A stretch of DNA of 43,816 bases from Patescibacteria group bacterium (lineage in GTDB: Bacteria; Patescibacteriota; Microgenomatia; Woykebacterales; RBG-16-39-9b): the NCBI GenBank assembly GCA_022574495.1, contig JACZRW010000004.1:1-43816 (forward strand), written 5' to 3'. The translations under genes and the position numbers were made by a program. The number at the start of each line of letters is the position of its first letter. Position 1 is the stretch's first letter. Under the pieces are notes generated by a model. The model worked only from the letters and a program-made list of their open reading frames with translations, was not told the origin of the DNA and made no database searches. Positions 27,688 to 37,582 of the stretch are shown piece after piece.

Positions 27688-27990
27688 ATGTCTGAAATTA
27701 GAATTAAATCCCGTACTAATAACCTAGGTTACCACTTTAATGTTGAGGTAACCGACCAAAATGGATCTACTTCCCATAGGGTAACTATGGATCGAGATTT
27801 TATAATGAGAATTGGAGCGACATACGAACCAGAACAAGTAATTAGAAAATCATTCGAGTTTCTTCTTTCTCGTGAGCCTAAGGAAAAAATATTATCCGAA
27901 TTTGATGTGACAGTAATTACTACGTATTTTCCAGATTATATTGAAAAACTACAGAAACTTTTACAAAATGATCCTTCTCCCATAGTATAA
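27688..27990 (+). CDS. Hypothetical protein
   Basis: MSEIRIKSRTNNLGYHFNVEVTDQ...; immediately downstream of slipin gene. Confidence 0.55.
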   Translation: MSEIRIKSRTNNLGYHFNVEVTDQNGSTSHRVTMDRDFIMRIGATYEPEQVIRKSFEFLLSREPKEKILSEFDVTVITTYFPDYIEKLQKLLQNDPSPIV

Positions 27991-28266
27991 TTATTCATCT
28001 TCAAAATAACGTTTAGGTGGTTCTTTGGCATCTTGATTACTCCCACCCAAACCTAAACCCTCATCTTCAACAAACCCTTCCGATAATGCTGCGTCTATAT
28101 TTTCTTGAGCTTTCTCAACAAACTCTTCTCCTTTTTCTGTAATTTGTTTCTTGATTTTCTTTCCTTCCTTGGTACCCAAAAACCATATTAAACCAACCCC
28201 CAGCAAAATCCCAAAAAACAGTCCTTTGTAAAATTTTTCTTCCTCATCTCCATGATTATGATCCAT
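27991..28266 (-). CDS. YtxH-like small membrane protein
   Basis: GLFFGILLGVGLIWFLGTKEGKKIKKQITEKGEEFVEKAQE. Confidence 0.55.
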   Translation of the reverse strand: MDHNHGDEEEKFYKGLFFGILLGVGLIWFLGTKEGKKIKKQITEKGEEFVEKAQENIDAALSEGFVEDEGLGLGGSNQDAKEPPKRYFEDE

Positions 28267-28540
28267 GATGCTCTTCCTCGTTTGAAATATTCTTCTTAAA
28301 GCTTCTCAATACCTCCATACCTTCCTTAATCGCCACCAAAATTCCTCCTAAGGAAGATGCAGGTCTAGCTATCTTTGTATCAATTATATCGATAACGGAT
28401 CCGGCATGATCCAGTATATGATTGACCTTTTTTAGACTTTGTCTAGCTTCGTGGAGAACAAGAATAAGATATATTCCAACCGCAACTAAAATAATTGCGA
28501 CTATTATTATGATTATAGTAAAAAGTGTGGCAGTATCCAT
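28256..28540 (-). CDS. Hypothetical single-TM protein
   Basis: N-terminal TM and coiled segment; overlaps next ORF. Confidence 0.5.
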   Translation of the reverse strand: MDTATLFTIIIIIVAIILVAVGIYLILVLHEARQSLKKVNHILDHAGSVIDIIDTKIARPASSLGGILVAIKEGMEVLRSFKKNISNEEEHHGS

Positions 28541-28632
28541 AAATTCAAATCCTAAAGGCCCTTCCTTCTAAGGAAGAGTTTCAAAAGCAGAGCAAGAATA
28601 ACATAAGGTTTTTTACTTGGCAAGATGTTCTT

Positions 28633-29532
28633 TTACTCCTTTTTAAACTCCTTTTCTAAAGATTCTCCCTCTTTTCCAAAAATTTTCTCCTCGCCTTTGA
28701 AAGTTACTCTGGTGGAACCAGCATTACTAGTAAATATTTTTATCCGCACCTTAGCTGAAAATTGTTTTTCACTTCCAGATAACAACACTCCTTCAAAAGT
28801 CTTTTGGCCATCCAACTCTACTCTAATATTGGCTGCCTGAGGGCCAATATGCAAAGTAAGGTTAACTCCCTTACCTTTATTTTCATCAACAACTCCAGCA
28901 TTTTTAGATTCAACAACAACCGTTCTTTTTTCTGTTGATATCTTCCCGAATCTATTTTCCGCTGTTATCACAATTGTGTTAATGCCTTCAACAAGACTAA
29001 CTGCTACCGAAAATGTACCACCAGGTGATAGTTGGATTTTTTGGCCGTTGATTTTTAGAGTAGCATCAGGATAAGTTTTTCCTACGACATTTACATCCAA
29101 TGTTTCATTTTTAATATTGTTTGGTGGTTCAGAGACTTCTAAGAGAGGGGCCGCTGAAAATGATCGATACTGTGAAAAAAGATACACCCCAGCAAAGAAA
29201 AAGATTAGTATGAGTACGGCGGTAGAAATTATTTGAGGCGTAAATCTGAATCTTCTACCTCCTAGTTTTTCTGAGATGTGAGTTTTCTGTATTTTAGGTT
29301 CATCATATTCTCTCCTGAAAAAAGCTAGAAGACTTTTTACATCCAAACCTAAGTATTCCCCGTAGTTTCTAAGTAACCCCTTAACAAATGTGGGCGAAGG
29401 TAGGTTTTTCCAATCACTTTTTTCCAATTTCTCCAGAATCTTTTTTCGAATCTTGGTTGATTTTTCTGCCTGTACTATGCTTATATATTTTTTTTCTCTA
29501 GCCTCTCGTAAAATCTGCCCAACAGTTTTCAT
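28633..29532 (-). CDS. RodZ-like HTH membrane protein
   Basis: VGQILREAREKKYISIVQAEKSTKIRKKILEKLEKSDWKNLPSPTFVKGLLRNYGEYLGL then TM and Ig-like region. Confidence 0.78.
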   Translation of the reverse strand: MKTVGQILREAREKKYISIVQAEKSTKIRKKILEKLEKSDWKNLPSPTFVKGLLRNYGEYLGLDVKSLLAFFRREYDEPKIQKTHISEKLGGRRFRFTPQIISTAVLILIFFFAGVYLFSQYRSFSAAPLLEVSEPPNNIKNETLDVNVVGKTYPDATLKINGQKIQLSPGGTFSVAVSLVEGINTIVITAENRFGKISTEKRTVVVESKNAGVVDENKGKGVNLTLHIGPQAANIRVELDGQKTFEGVLLSGSEKQFSAKVRIKIFTSNAGSTRVTFKGEEKIFGKEGESLEKEFKKE

Positions 29533-29579
29533 TAGCCCCCTTTATACCCAATCAGAAGATCGCTCTAACAATAAAGATA

Positions 29580-31655
29580 CTATTCACCTTCTTCTTGAGA
29601 CGACAAAACCCGGGCAGGATCTTTTACCAACACATCTCTTGCTTTAGAACCATCTGCAATCCCAACAGCACCTGCTGCTTCCAGTTCATCTAAAAGCCTA
29701 GCAGCCCGTGCGTACCCAACCTTTAACCTTCTTTGTAAAAGTGAAGCGCTAGCTCTATCGTATTGAACCACAACTTTTACTGCCTCCTCAAATAAATCAT
29801 CTCTTTCTCCATCCCTACCTGACACTTTGTTAGAAAGCTTAGATACTGGCATGCTGGTTACTTCTTCAGTATACTGTGGCTCTACTCCAGATTTCTTTAA
29901 ATAATCAGTTAATTTATTTATTTCTGCCTCAGAAACATAAACTCCTTGAATTCTTTTTGGTTTTGAAGCATCTGGCGGAACATAAAGCATATCTCCCTTG
30001 CCTAGTAATTTTTCGGCGCCAACTTGATCAATAATCACCCGCGAATCCACTTGACTAGTGACATTAAAACTTATTCTAGAAGGAATATTTGCTTTTATTA
30101 ATCCTGTCAAAACATCTACACTTGGTCTTTGAGTAGCTAAAATCATATGGATTCCTGTTGCTCTAGACATCTGAGCCAAACGGGTGATTGCATCTTCCAC
30201 TTCAACAGGAGCAAAAATCATTATATCGGCAAGCTCATCGATGATGATTACAATATAAGGAATAGCCTGAAATCCACTCATTTCATTATATTGATCAATA
30301 TTTCGAGCGTTAACTTCTGCAAAAAGTTTGTATCGCCTGTCCATCTCACTCATAGACCACTTAAGGGCTGACAAAACTTTTTCGGGCTCAGTTATAACTG
30401 GCGACAAAAGATGAGGTATACCATTCCATTGAGAGAGCTCGACAATTTTTGGATCCATTAAAATCAGTTTCACTTCTGCCGGAGTGGCACGAAAGATTAA
30501 GGTACTAATGAATGTATTTATTGCAACACTCTTACCACTCCCAGTAGAACCGGCCATTAGCATATGAGGAAGTCTTCCTAAATTATCAGTTACAGTATCG
30601 CCAGATACGTTAAGCCCCAGAGCCAAAGTCAACTTTGATTTTTCTTTCTGCATTACGGAAGAAGATAGAACTGATCGTAAAGAAACAATTTCCGGCTTTA
30701 TGTTTGGTGCCTCTATACCTACAAGTGATTTTCCCGGTATTGGGGCTTCGATTCTAACAGTCCCCGTTGGTGCGGCTAGTGCAAGGGCGATATCATTTGC
30801 TAGAGAAGTAATTTTTGTAAGCCTGGTGCCAACCGCTATTTCCAGAGCATACTGAGTAACAGCCGGTCCCAAATTCACTTCGGCCACCTTTGCTATTATC
30901 CCAAAACTTTCAAGGGTTTTTTCGATAAGTTGAGCATTGTGCTTAATATCCCCTCTTTCTGCCTTGGACCCAATATTCTCATTTAAGAGATCAATAGGAG
31001 GATACTCCCACACTTTATCACTTCCAGGAAGGTTGGAGACTACTGCTGCTGTGGCCAACACCTTCTCGTCTTTTTCTTCCTTCGCTTCTTCTCCTCCACG
31101 GGTTTTAAAAGGTAACTGTCTAAGTACTTCCGTTGGTTTTTTAGATCGGGCAAAAAACTTTTGTGTACCTTGTTTAGCTATAACCCATACTTTTCCAATA
31201 AATTCCATTGCCCCTTCCAAAGATGTATTAAAAAATACAATTATAGAAACAAGGGAGAAGATTAAAAGTACAAAAAAAGCGCCAGGGGAAGAAAGAATAG
31301 AAGATCCAAAGCTCCAAATACTTTTCCCAATAATCCCAGCGGTCCCCGAACTAAAAGAAGCTGACAAAGAGACTACACTAAGTAATAATCCCCAAAACCC
31401 AAAGACAGTATTTGGGGTTACATACTTTATCTTTATTCTGGTGAATAATAATCCCGCAGCGATAAGCGCAATAGGGACAAACCAAGTAACCCATCCAAAA
31501 ATACCAAACAGAATGTTCTTTAAATCTTGGGCTAGGCCTACTTGACCAAAAAATGAGAGGAAAGAAAGACCACCTGCCAAAATGACGAGCAGGCCGACAA
31601 TAGTCTTTAAAGTCTTATCTTTAAGACGAAGTTTAAATCCTTTTCTTCTGGGCAT
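29580..31655 (-). CDS. ftsK: FtsK/SpoIIIE DNA translocase
   Basis: MLMAGSTGSGKSVAINTFI; YIVIIIDELADIMIF; C-terminal winged helix. Confidence 0.96.
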   Translation of the reverse strand: MPRRKGFKLRLKDKTLKTIVGLLVILAGGLSFLSFFGQVGLAQDLKNILFGIFGWVTWFVPIALIAAGLLFTRIKIKYVTPNTVFGFWGLLLSVVSLSASFSSGTAGIIGKSIWSFGSSILSSPGAFFVLLIFSLVSIIVFFNTSLEGAMEFIGKVWVIAKQGTQKFFARSKKPTEVLRQLPFKTRGGEEAKEEKDEKVLATAAVVSNLPGSDKVWEYPPIDLLNENIGSKAERGDIKHNAQLIEKTLESFGIIAKVAEVNLGPAVTQYALEIAVGTRLTKITSLANDIALALAAPTGTVRIEAPIPGKSLVGIEAPNIKPEIVSLRSVLSSSVMQKEKSKLTLALGLNVSGDTVTDNLGRLPHMLMAGSTGSGKSVAINTFISTLIFRATPAEVKLILMDPKIVELSQWNGIPHLLSPVITEPEKVLSALKWSMSEMDRRYKLFAEVNARNIDQYNEMSGFQAIPYIVIIIDELADIMIFAPVEVEDAITRLAQMSRATGIHMILATQRPSVDVLTGLIKANIPSRISFNVTSQVDSRVIIDQVGAEKLLGKGDMLYVPPDASKPKRIQGVYVSEAEINKLTDYLKKSGVEPQYTEEVTSMPVSKLSNKVSGRDGERDDLFEEAVKVVVQYDRASASLLQRRLKVGYARAARLLDELEAAGAVGIADGSKARDVLVKDPARVLSSQEEGE

Positions 31656-31716
31656 ATCAATACTGATTGTCGCATAAAGTTACAGCGGATTCAATCAGAA
31701 GTACGCTTAAACGTAG

Positions 31717-31754
31717 CATAAAAACCATGTAGTGTCAAACACTATGGGTTTATG
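31717..31754 (-). terminator. Imperfect terminator-like hairpin between 31789 gene and ftsK
   Basis: cataaaaaccatgtagtgt caa acactatgggtttatg; minus side runs into TTTTTATG. Confidence 0.4.
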
Positions 31755-31788
31755 TAGATTTAGTAGTTTGTTACAAAAGTGGTAATTA

Positions 31789-32115
31789 TTACTTTTTCTT
31801 TACCTTCTTTAAATCCTCTTTTATCTTCTCTTTTGTTTTCCTCGCGGTTTCTTGAATCTTTGTGTCAATTCCTGGATCAAATTGACGTAAGTATACTAAG
31901 TGCTGGTGATCTTGCGGCCTTTCATTGAAGCCTTTGAGAAACTGTTCGTGGTAATCTACCGGTAATATAATAAGAATCACATTTAAAACTTCATTATGTA
32001 ATATCGAGTCTGCTTGGTTTAGCAGATCATAGTGATCTTTGAATGGCAAACCCACATCTGCGAGTTCGTTATGTAATTCATCTAAACCAACTAAATGATC
32101 GTAAAAAACACTCAC
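31789..32115 (-). CDS. Hypothetical protein
   Basis: ORF overlapping upstream gene by 4 nt (ATGA). Confidence 0.5.
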   Translation of the reverse strand: MSVFYDHLVGLDELHNELADVGLPFKDHYDLLNQADSILHNEVLNVILIILPVDYHEQFLKGFNERPQDHQHLVYLRQFDPGIDTKIQETARKTKEKIKEDLKKVKKK

Positions 32116-32738
32116 ACTTCTTCTCCTTTTTCAGGATGATTTATTTCCAAATCTTCAGGATGAGCACCTTCATGACCCTTACCCGCTCCCTTACCCTTAT
32201 CTTCACCTTTATGTAACCCTAAATCATGCAATCCATGTTCCTTAGGTGGGGCTAAATAAGATCTACCGTATTTATGACCTTGGGATTTTGATTCTAAGGA
32301 TCCATCACCCACTCCACCTGGAAAGGATCCTGACCCATCTTTTTGCCCACTTGATCCTTGCGCTCCCTGTGAATCAATTTGAGCAGAGGGACTGATTCTA
32401 ATACCTGAAGGTTGAGATCTTCCCTCTGGGTTTAAAACTGAAGCATCCGGTGGAGGCGAGGTGTGAGAATTCTCAACACCTTGCGGTGGTTGCTGATCTT
32501 GATTTGGATGGCCAAGAAGAAAGGGGATTGCTAAGAATGCACCCAGCACAGCCGCGGCTGCACCAATCTTCACACTGTTTTTACGAATATTTTTTAAATC
32601 AATATTGTGTCTATCTAATAATTCCCTAAGATGAGGGTGGTTTTGATGAAGCTTGGTGTAAGAGTTTTGCTCGTGAGTGGAAAAGATATTTCTTAGCGAT
32701 TCAGATTTATTGGTAGATCCAAAAAATTTATCAAACAT
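32112..32738 (-). CDS. Hypothetical single-TM protein with disordered His/Gly/Lys-rich tail
   Basis: MFDKFFGSTNK...; start reset to 32738 because the track's TTG start at 32774 is the first base of a -35 box. Confidence 0.6.
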   Translation of the reverse strand: MFDKFFGSTNKSESLRNIFSTHEQNSYTKLHQNHPHLRELLDRHNIDLKNIRKNSVKIGAAAAVLGAFLAIPFLLGHPNQDQQPPQGVENSHTSPPPDASVLNPEGRSQPSGIRISPSAQIDSQGAQGSSGQKDGSGSFPGGVGDGSLESKSQGHKYGRSYLAPPKEHGLHDLGLHKGEDKGKGAGKGHEGAHPEDLEINHPEKGEEV

Positions 32739-32745
32739 TGATTGA

Positions 32746-32774
32746 ATTATCCTAGAGGAGGTAGTTTTTGTCAA
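32746..32774 (-). promoter_or_regulatory. Promoter TTGACA-17-GATAAT, 7 nt before ATG
   Basis: Minus strand TTGACAAAAACTACCTCCTCTAGGATAATTCAATCAATG. Confidence 0.75.
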
Positions 32775-32791
32775 TCAATGCAGAGAAACTT

Positions 32792-33121
32792 TCAACCATA
32801 GTATAAAGATCTTATAATCGCCGTAATTATAATAATTAGGAGGAAAATAACCACTAAAATAATTGCGAATGGGTTACCTTTGATCGCTTCCGCATATGCT
32901 CTATATAGACCAAACATCCTCATATAAGCGGGTGATCTTCTCTGCGTTAGTGAACTTACCGATTTATGAAACTCACGGCGTTGTGTTCTTTCTTTATCAA
33001 GTGATATAAGAGTTAGTGCCAATTTTTTTGCTTTATCAGGGTTTGATCTTAGATAGTTTTTAATAACATCATCGGACAAACCCATAATTTCAGTTATGTT
33101 CTTCTCTTCTTTATCTCTCAT
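32792..33121 (-). CDS. Hypothetical tail-anchored membrane protein
   Basis: Single C-terminal hydrophobic helix (FAIILVVIFLLIIIITAIIRSLYYG). Confidence 0.55.
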   Translation of the reverse strand: MRDKEEKNITEIMGLSDDVIKNYLRSNPDKAKKLALTLISLDKERTQRREFHKSVSSLTQRRSPAYMRMFGLYRAYAEAIKGNPFAIILVVIFLLIIIITAIIRSLYYG

Positions 33122-33146
33122 GACTCATCAACAAAATCGACCAAGT

Positions 33147-34835
33147 TCAGACTCCAATGATCACCGATAACACCATAGGCCGTCTGGCGGTTTTTTTAAA
33201 GAGATATCTACTAAGATCCGAAGTTATTTTTTCACGAACTGCAAGCCAGTTTTTTATATGCCCGTTGCTCTTTATTGATTTTTTTACTACCTCTTGGGAT
33301 TCCTTAATTAGCTTTTCGCTTTCCTTCATATAGACAAACCCACGACTAACAATATCTGGATCCCCATAAAGTTTATTCCTCGCTTTATCAATGGTAATAA
33401 TAACCACCACTATACCCTCTTCCGCCAATACTTTCCTATCTCTTAAGACAATAGATCCCACATCCCCAACCCCTAAACCGTCTACAAATATATTTGTCGT
33501 CTCTACTTCACCAGCTATTTTTCCAAAATTTTGATCAAATTCAATCACGCCTCCCTCGTCAATTAGAAAAATATTTTCGTTTGGAACTCCTGTTTCTTTA
33601 GCAAGCAATGAGTATTGCTGCATATGTCGATACATTCCAGAAATTGGTACCACATATTTTGGTTTGGTTAAAGTAAGCATTAGTTTAAGTTCTTCTTGAG
33701 CAGCATGGCCGGATACATGAAAATCACTGGTTATATCAGAATAATAAACATTTGCTCCAAGTCTAGACAGATTATCAATCATTTCATAAACAGCATCTTG
33801 ATTACCGGGAATAGGATCAGCGGAAAATATTATTTCGTCACCGGGCTTAATGTATATCGAGCGGTGATCAGAATTTGCAATTCGAGCCAGAGCACTTCCA
33901 GGTTGCCCTTGGCTACCAGCAATTATAATAGTAATATTTTTATCCTGAAGTTTATCTATAACATCAACTTTAACAAGTAAATCTTTAGGAATACTTAAAT
34001 AACTTAGCTCCATAGCTGTTCGGACATTTTGTTCCATAGAACGACCAACAATACAAACCTTTCTACCGTATTTTACGGAGGCGTTTATAGCCTGCTGCAT
34101 TCTCGAAATATTAGAAGAAAAAGTTGTGATCATCACTCTTCCTTTAGCGACACTTATTACTTTCTCAAAGTTTTCTTGTATTGCAGCCTCAGACAATGTT
34201 CTCCCTGGTTTTTCGGATCTTAAGCAATCACTCATTAGAGCCAGTACTCCCTTATTTCCAAACTCAGCTAGACGAGTCTCATCTGTTGTTTTACCATCTA
34301 ACGGGGTTGGGTCAAATTTGTAATCACCGGTATGGATTGTGGTACCCACAGGTGTAGTTATAGCATAGGCAACTGAATCAGGAATAGAATGACTTAGTTG
34401 GATCGGCTCCACATTAAATGCTCCTACCTGATATTGTTTTCTTACTTTAACTTCGTGGAACTTGGTAAAGTTTAATTTATTTTGCTCTTTCAGTCTTACT
34501 TTCATTAACCCAATGGTAAGTTTTGTAGCGTAAATTGGCGCCGACAACTTATCAATTAAATAAGGGAGGGCTCCAATATGATCTTCATGTCCATGGGTAA
34601 TAAAAATACCTCTGATCCTATCTCTCTTGTCATTTAAATACGAGATGTCAGGTATTACCATATCTATCCCGTACATAATTTCAGAGGGAAAACCCATACC
34701 ACAATCAACAATAATAATATCCCTCCCAAACTCATAAACAAACATATTCTTTGTCACTTGGCCGTTTCCTCCCAAAGCGACAAATTTCAGTTTGTTCTGG
34801 TATTTATTCTTATTTGATTTAAACTTATTACTCAT
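33147..34835 (-). CDS. rnj: Ribonuclease J
   Basis: HGHEDHIGALPYL metallo-beta-lactamase motif, beta-CASP region, SDFHVSGHAAQEELKLML. Confidence 0.95.
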   Translation of the reverse strand: MSNKFKSNKNKYQNKLKFVALGGNGQVTKNMFVYEFGRDIIIVDCGMGFPSEIMYGIDMVIPDISYLNDKRDRIRGIFITHGHEDHIGALPYLIDKLSAPIYATKLTIGLMKVRLKEQNKLNFTKFHEVKVRKQYQVGAFNVEPIQLSHSIPDSVAYAITTPVGTTIHTGDYKFDPTPLDGKTTDETRLAEFGNKGVLALMSDCLRSEKPGRTLSEAAIQENFEKVISVAKGRVMITTFSSNISRMQQAINASVKYGRKVCIVGRSMEQNVRTAMELSYLSIPKDLLVKVDVIDKLQDKNITIIIAGSQGQPGSALARIANSDHRSIYIKPGDEIIFSADPIPGNQDAVYEMIDNLSRLGANVYYSDITSDFHVSGHAAQEELKLMLTLTKPKYVVPISGMYRHMQQYSLLAKETGVPNENIFLIDEGGVIEFDQNFGKIAGEVETTNIFVDGLGVGDVGSIVLRDRKVLAEEGIVVVIITIDKARNKLYGDPDIVSRGFVYMKESEKLIKESQEVVKKSIKSNGHIKNWLAVREKITSDLSRYLFKKTARRPMVLSVIIGV

Positions 34836-34857
34836 AACTGCTACTTAAAAACCTTAC

Positions 34858-35481
34858 CTAGAAAAAACTCATTTGATTTGGGTCCTCATCTTCATTTTTT
34901 AACCCTTCAATATTAAAGACTGAACTTGGGTTTTTCAATATTTCTTTGTTTCTCTGAAAGTCCTTCTCTATACTATCCAATACACTTCTTCTTCTTAAAG
35001 CGGCGGCGGGGTGGTACATTGGTATCACTACAAGGCTTTTGATTTTTATTGGGTTGCCATGCACTTCTGAAATCTTCACATTTTGCATGTACCTAGCCAT
35101 AGAATATCTGCCCAAAGTCACCACAACCTTGGGTTTAATTATTTCCATTTGCTGATCCAACCAATATTTACAAGCCAAAATTTCGGATGGTAGTGGATCT
35201 CTATTTTCGGGTGGCCTATGCTTGATTACATTCGTAATAAATACTTCTTCACGTGAAATTCCAATCGATATTAAAAGTTTATCTAAAAGTTTACCAGCTT
35301 GACCTACAAATGGTCTCCCTTGCTTATCTTCATTAAATCCAGGACCTTCTCCAATAAAAACTACCTCTGAATCTGGATTTCCTTCTCCAGGTACTGGATT
35401 TGTTGTACCTTCCCAAAGGATACATTTTTTACAATCATGAATATTTTTCTCAATCTGAGAAAGCAGAAGTCTTTTGTCCAT
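34858..35481 (-). CDS. Uracil-DNA glycosylase, family 4-like
   Basis: PVPGEGNPDSEVVFIGEGPG; NVIKHRPPENRDPLPSEILAC; MYHPAAALRR. Confidence 0.9.
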   Translation of the reverse strand: MDKRLLLSQIEKNIHDCKKCILWEGTTNPVPGEGNPDSEVVFIGEGPGFNEDKQGRPFVGQAGKLLDKLLISIGISREEVFITNVIKHRPPENRDPLPSEILACKYWLDQQMEIIKPKVVVTLGRYSMARYMQNVKISEVHGNPIKIKSLVVIPMYHPAAALRRRSVLDSIEKDFQRNKEILKNPSSVFNIEGLKNEDEDPNQMSFF

Positions 35482-35491
35482 GTGGGAACAA

Positions 35492-37582
35492 CTACTCTAC
35501 GTTTATGCGAGTTAGATTAATTCTGCCTTGAGAATCTACTTCAGTTACTTTCACTTTAAACTTTTCTCCTATGCTAACTTCTTTGTCAATATCCTCAACT
35601 CTATAAGAAGCTAGTTTTGAGATATGGACCAATCCATCTTTTCCTGGCAAAATCTCTACAAAAGCACCAAAAGGCATAACTTTTTTCACAACACCATCGT
35701 ATATCTCCCCAGGCTCAATCTCTTTCGTTAAACTTTCTATCCACGATACTGCTTTCTTTGCTCCCTCTGCATCAGTTCCTGATATCATCACCCTTCCGTC
35801 GTCCTCAATATCAATCGCCACTCCGGTTTCATCGATTATCTTATTTATTGTTTTACCACCGCTACCAATAACTTCTCCAATTTTCTTGGTTGGAATTTTA
35901 ATAACGGTAACTCGTGGCGCGTGTTTGGACAATTCTGTCCTAACCTTTGGTATAGCTTCTATCATTTTGTCTAGAATAAATCCTCTACCTTTTTTTGCTT
36001 GGGTAAGAGTTTCCTCAATCATCTTATCGGTTAAACCATCGATTTTAACATCCAATTGGATAGCGGTAATTCCTTTTGCCGTTCCAGCGATTTTAAAATC
36101 CATATCCCCATAAAAGTCTTCCAGTGCTTGAATGTCTGTTAATATTTTGTACTTATCGCCTTCAGTCACAAGACCCATCGCAATACCAGAAACTGGAGCA
36201 GAGATAGGCACACCAGAATCCATCAAGGCTAGAGTGGAACCACAAGTTGCGGCCATAGAGGTAGAACCGGAAGAGGAAAGAACCTCCGTAACAAGTCTTA
36301 CAGTATATGGAAAGTCATCATCAGAAGGTACCACCTGAAAAAGAGACTTTTCGGCTAAAGCGCCGTGACCTATTTCCCTCCTATTAGGCGAACCAATCCT
36401 GCGTATATCCCCAACCGAAAAGGGTGGGAAGGTATAATGATGCATAAATCTTTTGGTAAATTCTCCCTCCATACTATTGATTGTCTGTCCTAAAGCAGTA
36501 GAACCAAGAGTAGCAATAGTAAGCACCTGAGTATCACCTCTTCTAAAAATTGCCGATCCGTGAGTTCTTGGAAGTACCCCCACTTCAATTTCAATTTCCC
36601 TTACCTCATCAACTTTTCTTCCGTCTGGTCTTTTTCCTTCATCAACAATTGCTTCTCGAACCATCTTCTTAACCGTGTCATCAAATACTTCGTTCATTTC
36701 CGCTTTGGATAGTTTACCTTCAAATTCTTTATAGAGTTCTTCTTTGAATTCTATACTAGCCGTTTCTCTTGCCCCTTGATCTGAATTAAATAGTTTTTCT
36801 TTAAAGTTTTCTTTAACGTGGGTAACTATGTCTTTCTTGACTTCAGGATCAATTTCTTCAACCTCGTATTCATCTTTTTCAACTTTAGCTTCTTCTACAA
36901 AATCATTTAGTAGATCGGCTACTTCCTTGGAATTTTTTTTAGCGTATTTTAAAGCATCTATAATTACCTCTTCTGATACCTCTTTTGCTCCGGTTTCTAT
37001 CATGACTACCTTATCTTTATTAAAAGAAACTGTCAGATCTAAATCACTATACTCCTCTTCTTCCTTAGTTAGATTTAGAACAAATTCACCTTCCTTCAAA
37101 CCAACTCTGGTAAAAGTCACATTCCCATTCCAAGGTATTGAAGATATAGATAACGCAGCGGAGGTGGCAATCATTGCAGGTATATCTGGGTCATTTTCAT
37201 GATCATAAGAAAGAACTGTTATGATTACCTGGACTTGATTAAAATAATCTTTAGGGAAGAGGGGACGAATAGAACGGTCAATCAGTCTACCGTTCAATAT
37301 TGCTTCATCAGATGGTCTTCCTTCTCTTTTTATAAATCTTGAAGATGATATTCTACCTGATGCATACAATCTTTCTTCATAATCTACGGTGAGGGGAAAG
37401 TAACCTATATCCTCCGTTGCTGGGATTCCAACAACAGTAACCAATACTACTGTCTCTCCGTACTGGGCAAGAATTGCAGCGTCTGCTTGTCTAGCAAGTT
37501 TCCCAGTTTCTAGAGAAAGGATTCTTCCACCCCATTTTATTTCTTTTTTTATAATTTTATTACGTTTTGAATCTTTAGTCAT
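35492..37582 (-). CDS. pnp: Polyribonucleotide nucleotidyltransferase
   Basis: Two RNase PH domains, KH (IGEVIGSGGKTINKII) and S1 domain. Confidence 0.97.
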   Translation of the reverse strand: MTKDSKRNKIIKKEIKWGGRILSLETGKLARQADAAILAQYGETVVLVTVVGIPATEDIGYFPLTVDYEERLYASGRISSSRFIKREGRPSDEAILNGRLIDRSIRPLFPKDYFNQVQVIITVLSYDHENDPDIPAMIATSAALSISSIPWNGNVTFTRVGLKEGEFVLNLTKEEEEYSDLDLTVSFNKDKVVMIETGAKEVSEEVIIDALKYAKKNSKEVADLLNDFVEEAKVEKDEYEVEEIDPEVKKDIVTHVKENFKEKLFNSDQGARETASIEFKEELYKEFEGKLSKAEMNEVFDDTVKKMVREAIVDEGKRPDGRKVDEVREIEIEVGVLPRTHGSAIFRRGDTQVLTIATLGSTALGQTINSMEGEFTKRFMHHYTFPPFSVGDIRRIGSPNRREIGHGALAEKSLFQVVPSDDDFPYTVRLVTEVLSSSGSTSMAATCGSTLALMDSGVPISAPVSGIAMGLVTEGDKYKILTDIQALEDFYGDMDFKIAGTAKGITAIQLDVKIDGLTDKMIEETLTQAKKGRGFILDKMIEAIPKVRTELSKHAPRVTVIKIPTKKIGEVIGSGGKTINKIIDETGVAIDIEDDGRVMISGTDAEGAKKAVSWIESLTKEIEPGEIYDGVVKKVMPFGAFVEILPGKDGLVHISKLASYRVEDIDKEVSIGEKFKVKVTEVDSQGRINLTRINVE

